Translations under genes and position numbers: made by a program
The notes under the pieces: model-generated
The model's database searches: none
What the model saw: the letters and a program-made list of their open reading frames with translations, nothing else
Told to the model about the DNA's origin: nothing
Source of the DNA: Sansalvadorimonas sp965221135
GTDB lineage: Bacteria; Pseudomonadota; Gammaproteobacteria; Pseudomonadales; Endozoicomonadaceae
Assembly: GCA_965221135.1 (NCBI GenBank)
Contig: CBDCRZ010000100.1
Location: forward strand, 868,001 to 932,000
Length of the DNA stretch: 64,000 nucleotides
Direction: 5' to 3'
Part shown: positions 7,709-16,355 of the stretch, one piece after another
How positions within the stretch are numbered: the first letter of the stretch is position 1
Layout of the letters: each line of letters opens with the position of its first letter

Positions 7709-9754
7709 TTAATGCTGCCGCGCGAGAGAGGCCTCAGGAGTTACAGACGACCCGATAGTAGCGAGCAGTTGATAGTAACTGTGATCCAGAATCTCCCGAG
7801 ACTGAGCTTGGTATACCATGTCCAGTACACGAATCAGTTTCTCCCTGTCAGATATTTCTGAATCAGGGATAGCACGGGCAATAGACGCCTCAGAGAGTTG
7901 GAAGAACGCGCTTATTTCTTTCCATTTACCGGCATCAGCTAATAGCAATGATGCTGTCAGCTGATGGTGCCGGTGAGGAAAAACCTTGGCGGGTGTAGGC
8001 TTGTATGAGAGAGGTTTACACGCATCAGGTAAGTATTGGATTGTGTGCTCAAAGCCGTGTCTCCGTGCGATAGACGCCAGCTGACTGATAGTAATTAAAC
8101 CAAGATCTTTGAGATCTTTGAGCATAATGTAGAAGCAGGTATATTCACCCTCGTTATAATTGTTTAGATAGTTTTTTTTCAAAGTGGTGATGGGTACACC
8201 TAACATATACCCAAAGCTAAACCAGTCAGTCACTGGCCTCAAAGCATGAATGTGTTCATTCTTCAGCAAGCTGGTCGCGTTGTTATTAAGCATGCTGATT
8301 GGTCCTGGCTGCCATTCCTGGCCTGGAACGATTTCTCGCCGAATGGTTAACATGGGTCCAGTCGGTCTATTAACTGCTGGATGGAGCATGCATTGTTCCA
8401 GGTGCCGGCGGGTACGGTGAGCCCGGTTAAGCAGCTGTAATTGGCCAATTCTGAAAGGAGAATTGCCGCGATTTGTTATGCTTTCTATTTGAGGAATGGA
8501 AAACCCTAATGCGATACCCAAATCATAGTAGCTGTATGATGTGAATCGTAGTAGTTCATAAGCGAGAACCAGAGGGACCGTGTCGTTTTTTTCAAGTTTG
8601 CAAAAGCGCTCAATGAAGTCGCAGGGTGGCTGTGTGGGCTCTGGTAGCTGCCACTTCTTTGCAAGATTAACGGCTAATACTCGATAGTCGCATTGATACA
8701 GAGCCTTGATAATGTCTTGTTGATCCCTCACTGGATCCATGTAGCCCTGATCTGCCTTTCTGTTCACCAGCACCTTATGCAAAATAGCGGTTTTGGTTTT
8801 CTCTATGTCGTGGGGGGCGATCAGTATTTGTATATCAGAAAAAGTCAGGCCTAAGAGCAGTCCAAAATAGATGATGTCTTTTGTTAAAGCGGCATCTTGC
8901 AATGCTTCGTTATAGAAGTAGGCAGCGGCTAGAGGTTCAGTAAATCTGTCATCTTCAATGCGTACCTTTCTACCGTCTTGCCATGTATTCAGGAAGGTCT
9001 TCAGTTCGGTAAAGTTTTCCGGGGCAAAATGGTTTGAATGCATGCAAAAATTATCAATTTCCAATTTTATGGATTCGACAGTGCAGTTATTGTCGCTGTA
9101 GGGGGAGCTAAAAATATTTAATAGCTTAGGGCTGACATTAATCCAGAAGTTAAATAGTTGGGCAAGTCCCAGTTTCGCGTCTTTGTCGTGTTCTTGCAGA
9201 GCATCCACATCATTACAACAGATCAGTAAATTCTCTTCCTTCGAGAGTACTTCAAGGGCTTTTTGCCAGATCTCCAGCGTTTTCTGCTGTTGATTCAACT
9301 CGGCCCAGGATGAGGCTGAACAGGTATTGCGTGTGGCTCTTTCGATAGCCGTGAGGTGTGCCGGCAGTGTTTGAAGAAACTCTGCAGACAGTTTAACAGC
9401 TCGGTACTGTTCGCCCTTGTTATGCGCATCAACTATGGCATCTGCAGCGTCCTGAATCGCTTTATGAGCCAATGAAGCCGGGTCATCATGGGGTATTCCT
9501 GAGACATTGATATTCGCTGATATTGCGTTGCTTATTTCAGCAAACGTACTGATATCACGCTGAAACAAGTTAAGGATTCTGCCTGCTATCAGATGCTGCA
9601 GGTGCAGCAGGCTGAGCACTACTTTGGGACAGAGGATGACCTGCCTGCTTACCCAGTGATACATCGGAATAAAGTTTTCCGAGCTGGCGTCTATAAATCG
9701 GGATGGGCAGTCATGGGGGGCTGCAAGGACGAGGCTGCATGTTTCTCTGTGCAT
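7709..9754 (-). CDS. DLP1: multi-Death-fold-like repeat protein
   Basis: This 681-residue protein belongs to the local seven-member family. Its N-terminal half has the family signature CPSRF, HWVSRQV and LHLQHLIAGRIL..FQ, and is predicted helical. Four segments in the C-terminal part share a pattern of tryptophan or tyrosine, small residue, LG, then V/I-P. They lie at about 293-370 (IIYFGLLLGLTFSDIQ), 391-461 (YYDLGIALGFSIPQIESI), 500-580 (DWFSFGYMLGV, CFYIMLKDL, ITISQL, GFEHTIQYL) and 595-667 (KWKEISAFFQLSEASI). The third matches the Death-domain pattern especially well. I start at MHRETC because all paralogues begin M-[NH]-x-x-x-C; the frame is open 5 codons further. No signal peptide is visible. 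The function is unknown. Confidence 0.8.
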   Translation of the reverse strand: MHRETCSLVLAAPHDCPSRFIDASSENFIPMYHWVSRQVILCPKVVLSLLHLQHLIAGRILNLFQRDISTFAEISNAISANINVSGIPHDDPASLAHKAIQDAADAIVDAHNKGEQYRAVKLSAEFLQTLPAHLTAIERATRNTCSASSWAELNQQQKTLEIWQKALEVLSKEENLLICCNDVDALQEHDKDAKLGLAQLFNFWINVSPKLLNIFSSPYSDNNCTVESIKLEIDNFCMHSNHFAPENFTELKTFLNTWQDGRKVRIEDDRFTEPLAAAYFYNEALQDAALTKDIIYFGLLLGLTFSDIQILIAPHDIEKTKTAILHKVLVNRKADQGYMDPVRDQQDIIKALYQCDYRVLAVNLAKKWQLPEPTQPPCDFIERFCKLEKNDTVPLVLAYELLRFTSYSYYDLGIALGFSIPQIESITNRGNSPFRIGQLQLLNRAHRTRRHLEQCMLHPAVNRPTGPMLTIRREIVPGQEWQPGPISMLNNNATSLLKNEHIHALRPVTDWFSFGYMLGVPITTLKKNYLNNYNEGEYTCFYIMLKDLKDLGLITISQLASIARRHGFEHTIQYLPDACKPLSYKPTPAKVFPHRHHQLTASLLLADAGKWKEISAFFQLSEASIARAIPDSEISDREKLIRVLDMVYQAQSREILDHSYYQLLATIGSSVTPEASLARQH

Positions 9755-9814
9755 AGTGTTGTAATCCATTCCGTGAGTTAACGTAAAGCATTTATCAAAG
9801 CAAACAGGGATGCA

Positions 9815-9830
9815 CTAACCAGAGGGTTAG
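9815..9830. promoter_or_regulatory. Array palindrome upstream of DLP1
   Basis: CTAACC-AGAG-GGTTAG lies 60 bp before the DLP1 start and follows TGCA on the coding-strand side, as in the other copies. It is either an operator or a short 5' leader hairpin. Confidence 0.6.
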
Positions 9831-10029
9831 CGGGCTTTTAGGGGCAGGGCGAAAGCACAAAAACATAATAGAATAACGCTGCAGCGGGACGTTCCTGTAA
9901 GCCGTTAGTCGGAGGCCAATGCTATTTCCCGCCTGAAGCGTAACCCCTGAGTTACTCTGATTCATTCCATCAGGAGCATCAGTCAAATGATGCTTCTGGC
10001 ATTCGCCATCAATCCGCTCCAGCAAACGA

Positions 10030-11403
10030 CTAAAGCTCTGTTTTCGCTGTTCCAGGAACTCTTCTGGTTCCTGTTTTTCGATATTTCTTGTCAATTTTAC
10101 CCATCTGAATAATGACATTTTCAATATACGCGTCATGCTTCAGCAACACTTTCTCTGGTACATCTTTTGCGTTAATGTAAACGAGATATACATAGTGATT
10201 ATCATGTGGAAAGTTGGGATATTGGAATGGCAGCCTATAGAGTTTCAAGTTGTAATTATCAAAGCCCCCATTCTCTGTCAAAATTCGATAATACTCATCA
10301 TAGTCATTCGATGAGTTCATAAGCACCATAGTTGCCCCCCCCGTTGCCCCCCCCGGTCTTAACCGAGCCGTAAGAAAGATTTCTGGGAACACATCTGATT
10401 CAGGATTGAAAGCAACTATGAATCGGGCATCGGGATGGTTTTTGAATGTCTCATTGGCAGTTTGAGAGACCACAGAGTGAGGTATCCCGTTCCTTCTCAT
10501 ATGTTCACGCTGTCGCTTAACGTTATGATCACTAAAATCATCTGAGGCGTGATATTCCATATCGGTGGAAGAACTGTTTACTGGTGATCTGACTGTCTGG
10601 CAAAGCTCACGGTTATTAATAATCTTGCGTATTGCTGAAGAAAAAACACCGTTACCGGCGCCAATCTCCAGAACTTTTTTACTATCAAGTATGGGAGTGA
10701 TTTTTTTAATAAGGTAATAAAACTCCGCCACCATAAGATTATCAATAAGGGTGAAGTGACCATAATTTTCGGCGATTCTTGATAAGATAACCCCAGTTGT
10801 TGATAAAACATGATGTTCATTTTCACCAGTAAAATCAAATGTATAAGTAGAATCTTCCTTGTCAGATCCGGTAATTATTTTAAAATGTAAAGATTCAAAC
10901 GATTTTTCCTTGTTGATAATGTCAAATGAAGGGCGGTTAAGATACAGGCTCACCATTAGGTCAGAGTAATCTTTGATGGATTTCTTTGATTTTTTTGTTA
11001 GATTCACCGTTGTTGCAGCAGCTTTCGCGAAACATAATGATTCAGCGATAATTGACTCTTCTGAATGACCGTTGTCACTATTCTTCTCTGGAAGCAATAA
11101 TATCCTGTTAACTATTCCTTCATCCAATACAGCACTATATCTCTTTTTCTTCTGAGTCCCTGGTGAAACAAAATCTAACAAACATAAGTTATCCTTTATG
11201 GTTACCCCATACAGTTCATTGTCAGGAAACAGATATTTCACTTCTTTGTAAATGCCAGTAAAAGAAGAGTCAAAGCATTTTTGTGCACTGGCCGAACCGT
11301 GATTGAAACCACAGACAAAGAGAACTGCAATTAATAACCAACGTTTTTTATTAGTTAGTCCAAACGTCCCATGAAATATTCTTTTTAATTTACACATAAA
11401 CAT
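10030..11403 (-). CDS. Exported methyltransferase-like protein
   Basis: This product of about 457 residues starts with a clear signal peptide: basic KRIF..NKKR, core WLLIAVLFVCGF, and a likely cut after SASA. Near the middle is a class I S-adenosylmethionine-binding motif (KKVLEIGAGNGVFSSAIRKI). A motif-II-like acidic strand and a proline-bounded RLRPGG turn follow. A methyltransferase with an export signal is unusual, because S-adenosylmethionine is cytoplasmic; a substrate in a host cell would explain it, but this is inference. The DNA is visibly AT-richer than its neighbours. The last 18 codons look non-coding and a better continuation exists in the next frame (see findings). The start could also be the ATG at 11397. 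Confidence 0.7.
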   Translation of the reverse strand: MFMCKLKRIFHGTFGLTNKKRWLLIAVLFVCGFNHGSASAQKCFDSSFTGIYKEVKYLFPDNELYGVTIKDNLCLLDFVSPGTQKKKRYSAVLDEGIVNRILLLPEKNSDNGHSEESIIAESLCFAKAAATTVNLTKKSKKSIKDYSDLMVSLYLNRPSFDIINKEKSFESLHFKIITGSDKEDSTYTFDFTGENEHHVLSTTGVILSRIAENYGHFTLIDNLMVAEFYYLIKKITPILDSKKVLEIGAGNGVFSSAIRKIINNRELCQTVRSPVNSSSTDMEYHASDDFSDHNVKRQREHMRRNGIPHSVVSQTANETFKNHPDARFIVAFNPESDVFPEIFLTARLRPGGATGGATMVLMNSSNDYDEYYRILTENGGFDNYNLKLYRLPFQYPNFPHDNHYVYLVYINAKDVPEKVLLKHDAYIENVIIQMGKIDKKYRKTGTRRVPGTAKTEL

Positions 11404-11539
11404 TACCTTACCTATCAAATCAGATATTAGATCTCGTCTTAAACTGGCATATTAATTATTATTCGAACCTATTGCTGGCTGTTAGTGCATTGTATTATCT
11501 GAATTGTCACTCTTGCTTACCTGTCTGTTACTGGTAAAG

Positions 11540-11990
11540 TGCCAGACGCATTTCAGGAAGGTCTTGAATTCGGTAAAGCTTCCTGGGACAAATGGCTTGA
11601 ATGCATGCAGAAAACGTCAATTTCCAATTTTATGGATTCGACAGGACCGTCAATGTCGCTGTAGGGGGATTTTCTTTCTTGGAGGGCACTTCAAGGGCTT
11701 TTTGCCAGATCTTAAGCGTTTCAAAGTGTTGTTTCAGACCGCTAAGGGAAGCGTCGGAAGGTTTTTGTGTGTTTCTCTAGCGATAGTCTCAATATGTTTC
11801 GGCAATGCTTGTATAAACTCTTCTGCCAGCTTTACCGTTCGTGTTTGATGGCACAAGTTTATTCGCATCAGTGATGGCTGTGGTTGCGCCCTGAATCGCC
11901 TGTTTAGCCCTGGCTGCCGCGTTATTGGGGGGGGAGTACGATGACTGGCGCTTTCGTTGAAATTTTCGAGATGTTTTCAGCAAATAACCA
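11540..11990 (-). pseudogene. Decayed remnant of an eighth DLP gene
   Basis: Several blocks match DLP genes in order. 11545-11660 matches 8990-9105 of DLP1 (shared run AATTTTATGGATTCGACAG). 11690-11830 matches the LEIWQKALE and ETIGRE..LPKR region. 11840-11930 matches the DA..AIQ region. The blocks are joined by deletions, and a run of eight G sits near 11930. No frame runs through it. It lies directly upstream of the exported methyltransferase-like gene and downstream of DLP2, so it is a dead copy of the same array. Confidence 0.7.
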
Positions 11991-12048
11991 GATCTGGTGC
12001 TGAAAAGGCCTTTATGGCTCTGATTAAAAAGCGGTTATAAAAAAGCTT

Positions 12049-14091
12049 TTATAAAAGAGTCGAGTAAATGATTTCGGGTGTTAAAGTAGGCTGTAGAAAA
12101 GCGATCAGTTCATGGAATCTATTATGTAATGCACCAGGATTCCTGTTTTTGAGACAGTTCAGTATACGAATCAGTTTTTCCTTGTCTGACATGGTTCGTG
12201 ATATTTCGATAAGGGATATATATAGGCTCGGTATTTGAAAAAACTCACCGATTTGTTTCCATTTAGCACCATAGGATGACAGTAATGATGCTGTCAGCCT
12301 ATGGTTCCGGTCAGGAAAAGTTATACGGGGTGCAGGAGCGAACGGGTTAGGTTTACAGGTATCAGGTAAGTATTGGACTGTGTGTTCGAAGCCATGTTTC
12401 TGTGCAACATACGCCAGCTGACCGATAGTGATCGAGCCTTTTTTTTGCAGCTTGCTGAGCATGTGGTAAAAACAGGTGTTGGGGCCCCATTTTTTATAAT
12501 TCTCCTCAATATTAAATAGCATGTAAAAGGGCACACCTAACAGGTAGCCAAGGGTAAACCACTCTTTATCCGGAGTTAAAAAATGGCTGTGTTCTGTCTC
12601 CAATAGGCTTGCTGTAGTGCTGTTCGCTTTTTGGATTGGGCAAGGTTGCCATTGTGTACTTCTATCCGTAGTCCGCAGAATGTAGTTTATGGCCTGGAAC
12701 GGTGCATAAACTGCTGGGTGCGTCATGCAGTGTTCCAGCCTCTGACGGGTGAGAGGCTGAACCTGATTAAGCAGGCGTAATCGGCACACGTCCTGTTGGT
12801 TGCAATCCGTTATTATGTTTTCAATCTCAGGAATTGAAAATCCTGATGCGATGCCAAGGTCATAATAACTTCTTCCGCTGTATCGGGTCAGCGCAAAAGC
12901 CACTACCAGAGGAACCGAGTCGTTAGGTTTCAGACGCAAAAAACGCGTAATGGCGTTGTTTGGTGGGGCAACAGGTCGTGGCAACCCCCAGTCCTCTGCC
13001 AGTTGCAAGGCCAGTCTCTGCTGGTTACACAGGCACAGGGCCTTAATGATTTTCTTTTGAAAAACGTTCAGTTTTATTCGCGTACTTTCTAACATTTTCC
13101 TCGTCAGTATCGTGCATAGAATGGCGGTCAGGGCTCCCTCTGATGATGGATAACAGAGTTTGTTGAGCTTAACAAAAGGCACGCCGAAGAGCAGTCCAAA
13201 GTAGATGAGATCCTCTTTTGAAGTTAAGTCTTGTAGAGCTTCACTGTAGAAACAGGCTGCGGCCAGTGGTTGACGATATTTGTCTCGTTGAATTCGTTCC
13301 ATCCTTTCGGCCTGCCATTTATGCAGATAGGCATTTAGCCCGATAAGGTGTTCTCTGGGAATAAGATTTGAAGAGGTACACAAGATACTAATGTCATTCT
13401 CTATGCGTTCGATGGTATTGGTTTTGTCAGTGTAAGGGTCGCTATAAGCCTTTAATAACTGTTCGCTGGTATCTCGCCAGAACTCTAATAAACAATAAAG
13501 CTTCAGGTTTTTGTTTTGATCATGTTCTTGAAGATCACAGACTTCATCACAAAATATTTTTGGTTTATCTTCCGTTGAAAGAGCTTCCAGGGTTTTTTGC
13601 CAGAGCTTCAGTAATTCCATTTGTTTCATCAGACCGGTATGGGCAGGGATTGCACTCACCTGATGTGTTTCTCTCCCGATAGTTTCAAGGCGCTTTGATA
13701 GTGTTCGCATAAACTCTTCTGCCCTTTGTACGGCCAGGATTTGTTGGCCCTGCTCATACGCATGAGTGATAGCCTTATCGGCGTTTTTAATCGCTTTATA
13801 GGCCACGTTCCCCGGGGAATAGAGGTGGCTTGCTGTGACTTTTATATTGTTTGAAAGTGTATGGGTGCTGTCTGCAAATTTCCTGATCTCATTTTGAAAG
13901 CAATCAAGGAGTTTGCCGGCTGTCATATGCTGCAGGTGCAGCAAGCAGGGTTCGACATTGGGATTGAGTGCAATCTGCCGCTTCACCCAGCGGTGCATCG
14001 GAATCTGGTTGCCTTGATGACTGGTGGCCATATATTGGGAAGGGCATACATGTGGAAACTGGAGGTTTAGGCTGCATTCTGCTCTGTTCAT
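12049..14091 (-). CDS. DLP2: multi-Death-fold-like repeat protein
   Basis: The 680-residue paralogue keeps the N-terminal family block (MHRWVKRQ, LLHLQHMTAGKLLDCFQ). Its four repeated segments carry LIYFGLLFGVPFVKL, YYDLGIASGFSIPEIENI, WFTLGYLLGVPFYML with CFYHMLSKL and ITIGQL, and KWKQIGEFFQI. The third segment ends in GFEHTVQYLP, as in DLP1. Between segments sit conserved LKPNDSVPLVVAFAL and MTHPAV blocks. Its 5' leader lies almost against the DLP3 stop, so the genes are packed head to tail. No export signal or catalytic motif is seen. The function is unknown; the Death-like assignment is based on pattern only. Confidence 0.8.
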   Translation of the reverse strand: MNRAECSLNLQFPHVCPSQYMATSHQGNQIPMHRWVKRQIALNPNVEPCLLHLQHMTAGKLLDCFQNEIRKFADSTHTLSNNIKVTASHLYSPGNVAYKAIKNADKAITHAYEQGQQILAVQRAEEFMRTLSKRLETIGRETHQVSAIPAHTGLMKQMELLKLWQKTLEALSTEDKPKIFCDEVCDLQEHDQNKNLKLYCLLEFWRDTSEQLLKAYSDPYTDKTNTIERIENDISILCTSSNLIPREHLIGLNAYLHKWQAERMERIQRDKYRQPLAAACFYSEALQDLTSKEDLIYFGLLFGVPFVKLNKLCYPSSEGALTAILCTILTRKMLESTRIKLNVFQKKIIKALCLCNQQRLALQLAEDWGLPRPVAPPNNAITRFLRLKPNDSVPLVVAFALTRYSGRSYYDLGIASGFSIPEIENIITDCNQQDVCRLRLLNQVQPLTRQRLEHCMTHPAVYAPFQAINYILRTTDRSTQWQPCPIQKANSTTASLLETEHSHFLTPDKEWFTLGYLLGVPFYMLFNIEENYKKWGPNTCFYHMLSKLQKKGSITIGQLAYVAQKHGFEHTVQYLPDTCKPNPFAPAPRITFPDRNHRLTASLLSSYGAKWKQIGEFFQIPSLYISLIEISRTMSDKEKLIRILNCLKNRNPGALHNRFHELIAFLQPTLTPEIIYSTLL

Positions 14092-14150
14092 TGTTTTTCA
14101 ACTGTCCCCGGAGTTTTCGGGAAGCGTGTATCAAAGCAGACAGCCATGCA

Positions 14151-14166
14151 CTAACAGGAAGGTTAG
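14151..14166. promoter_or_regulatory. Array palindrome upstream of DLP2
   Basis: CTAAC-AGGAAG-GTTAG sits 59 bp upstream of the DLP2 start. The flank reads CTGCTTTGATAC on the coding strand, shared with DLP1, and could include promoter elements. Confidence 0.6.
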
Positions 14167-14198
14167 CGAGCCAGAGGGTTCGCGAAGGCTTCAGGTAG

Positions 14199-16220
14199 TC
14201 AGCGCGATTGCAGGGATCTGATCAGATTATCGTACTCTTTTTGCAATACAGGTTGCTCATTCCGTCTGTATACAAGATCCAGTACACGAATCAGCTTTTC
14301 CTTATCCGTCCATTGTGTTCTTTTTTTGATGTCACTCAGAACTGTCTTGTGTAGATTGAAGTGATTTCCCACTTCCAGCCATTGTTCAGCATGATCCTTT
14401 AATAGTGATATCGTCAGCCTGTGATGTGGGTCAGGATATGTTATCGCTGGTATTGCCATGAACGAGCGGGGTTTACAGGTCTCTGGCAGGTATTTGAGCG
14501 TGTCTGCGAAACCTTCTCTTTGAGCGATAGATACGAGTTGGCCGATGGTGGTTTCTGTCGATTCCTGGAGGTGGTTGAGCATAGGGTAGAAGCCTGCATA
14601 CTGTCCAAATCTTTCATAGTCTTCCTTATGATCAAACAAGGTGCCGGTGCTCAAACCAGACGCATAGCCAAAGCTAAACCAGTCCGTAACCGGTGCCATA
14701 ATACAAATGTGTTGTTTATCCAGCTTACTTGTCGGGTTTCTATTCTCTTCGCTGATAGCGAATGGTTGCCATTGCCATTTCCGTAACGGATCGATGGTTA
14801 GTAAAGCCTTCTCCATGGGGCCACCCGGTATATTAACTGCCGGGTGGGTCATGCAGTTTTCCAGGTATTGTCGGGTGAGCGGCTGCATCTTGTTAAGCAG
14901 ACGTAGAGTCAAAACACTCGTAGTACAGTGATTATCTGTCATGTGGTCAATATCAGGAATGGTAAGCCCTAATGCGATACCAAGATTATAGCAACAGGGT
15001 ACTATGTGTAGTAGCTTAAAAGCCAGTACAAGAGGAACAGTATCACTCGGCTTCAGGGCGCGAAAATGATCAATTGTTTTGTCGGGTAGCTTCCCCGGGT
15101 ATGGTATCGTCCAGTCATTTGCCAGCTTTGAGGCCAGTGCATAATGTTCGCACCTGCACAGAGTCTCGATGATCTCTTTTTCAAGGCTGTTCAGGTTCAA
15201 CCGACCGTCTACTGAACCTCTTTGCTGCAGTATCCGGTGCAAAACAACTGTTTTAGCTTTCGATTTACTGGAGGTACTAATCTCTTCGAGTTCGGTAAAG
15301 TTCAGCCCGAAGAACAGGCCAAAATACATGATATCACCTTGTCCGTTGAAATCACTGAGCTGCGCACTGTAAAAGTAGGCGGCAGCCAGTGTATTTGTGA
15401 ACCTGTCATTTTGAAAACGGGTCATCCTCTCTGCTTCCCATGTATCGAGAGAAGCCTTCAGCTCGGTGAAGTTTTCTTTTGACAGGAGCCCTGATTTCTC
15501 ACAGAAACGATCAATATAGGTCTTTATGACTGAGATGGTTGTGGAGTAGTCACTGTAAGGGCAGCTATAAACTTTTAATAACCGTGAGCTGACATCACCC
15601 CAGAATTCAAAAAGTTGAGGAAGCTTCAAGTGTGTCTGTTGATTGTGAGTTAACAGAGCTTGAACTTCGTTATCCAGTGTCGTTGGTCTGTTTTCCGTTG
15701 AAAGTGCTTCCAGAGCTTTCTGCCAGATTTGAAGTGTTTGCAGTTGTTGCTTAACACCGAAACAATCGGAATGCTTGGTGACGGAGGTGTTTGGCCGTTC
15801 TTCTCCCTGTATGGTTTTAAGTCGTTCTGGCAGTGTTTGTATAAACGCTTCTGCCAGTCTTACAGCGTGAACCTGATAGCCCCGTATATGCGCGTTAGCG
15901 ATGGCCTTTGTCTCGTCCATAATAGCCTGATAAGCAATGGCTGACGGGCTTTCGGTGGGGCATTGGGGGAGTTGAATATGTGTCGCGAGAGTGCTGCATG
16001 TGTCAGAAAATTCTTTGATCTCACATTGAAAACCGTAGAGGAGCTTACCTGCTATCACATGTTGCAGGTGCCGCAGGCAGGGCTCTGCATCGCGACAGGA
16101 GGATACCTGCCGACTGACCCAGCGATGCATCGGAATCACACTTCCCCGGCCGGCACTGATAAATCTGGAAGGGCAATTGTGGGTGGCTCGAAGGTTTAGG
16201 CTGCATCCTGCACTGTTCAT
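14199..16220 (-). CDS. DLP3: multi-Death-fold-like repeat protein
   Basis: The 673-residue paralogue begins MNSAGCSLNLRA and carries the N-terminal block MHRWVSRQV and LRHLQHVIAGKLL. Its segments show IMYFGLFFGLNFTELEEI, CYNLGIALGLTIPDIDHM, WFSFGYASGLSTGTL with GFYPML and TTIGQL, and QWLEVGNHFNLHKTVL. The third segment is the most divergent in the family: SG replaces LG and Gly replaces the usual Cys before FYxML. It is the gene directly downstream of the dehydrogenase gene and its terminator, so it needs its own promoter. The function is unknown. Confidence 0.8.
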   Translation of the reverse strand: MNSAGCSLNLRATHNCPSRFISAGRGSVIPMHRWVSRQVSSCRDAEPCLRHLQHVIAGKLLYGFQCEIKEFSDTCSTLATHIQLPQCPTESPSAIAYQAIMDETKAIANAHIRGYQVHAVRLAEAFIQTLPERLKTIQGEERPNTSVTKHSDCFGVKQQLQTLQIWQKALEALSTENRPTTLDNEVQALLTHNQQTHLKLPQLFEFWGDVSSRLLKVYSCPYSDYSTTISVIKTYIDRFCEKSGLLSKENFTELKASLDTWEAERMTRFQNDRFTNTLAAAYFYSAQLSDFNGQGDIMYFGLFFGLNFTELEEISTSSKSKAKTVVLHRILQQRGSVDGRLNLNSLEKEIIETLCRCEHYALASKLANDWTIPYPGKLPDKTIDHFRALKPSDTVPLVLAFKLLHIVPCCYNLGIALGLTIPDIDHMTDNHCTTSVLTLRLLNKMQPLTRQYLENCMTHPAVNIPGGPMEKALLTIDPLRKWQWQPFAISEENRNPTSKLDKQHICIMAPVTDWFSFGYASGLSTGTLFDHKEDYERFGQYAGFYPMLNHLQESTETTIGQLVSIAQREGFADTLKYLPETCKPRSFMAIPAITYPDPHHRLTISLLKDHAEQWLEVGNHFNLHKTVLSDIKKRTQWTDKEKLIRVLDLVYRRNEQPVLQKEYDNLIRSLQSR

Positions 16221-16271
16221 AGTTGTTACACTCTCCCTGACTCTTCGGGAAGCATAGCAGACAGCTATGCA

Positions 16272-16290
16272 CTAACAGGGTGGGTGTTAG
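16272..16290. promoter_or_regulatory. Array palindrome upstream of DLP3
   Basis: CTAACA and TGTTAG are separated by 7 bp rather than 4. The site lies 52 bp before the DLP3 start and just downstream of the dehydrogenase terminator. Confidence 0.6.
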
Positions 16291-16302
16291 TTGGATTTCA
16301 GG

Positions 16303-16346
16303 ACGAGGTAAAAGCACAAAAGAGGAACGCCTTGGCAGAGCGTTCC
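16303..16346 (-). terminator. Rho-independent terminator of the dehydrogenase gene
   Basis: GGAACGC (16324-16330) pairs with GCGTTCC (16340-16346). On the minus strand the stem is followed by TCTTTTGTGCTTTT. It starts 10 bp after the dehydrogenase stop at 16356. Confidence 0.75.
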
Positions 16347-16355
16347 TGTTAGCTG

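Noticed and set aside
9795..10136. 113-codon minus-strand frame as a separate gene
   Set aside because: It overlaps the methyltransferase-like gene in another frame and reads better as its shifted C-terminus, so I record it as a possible frameshift.
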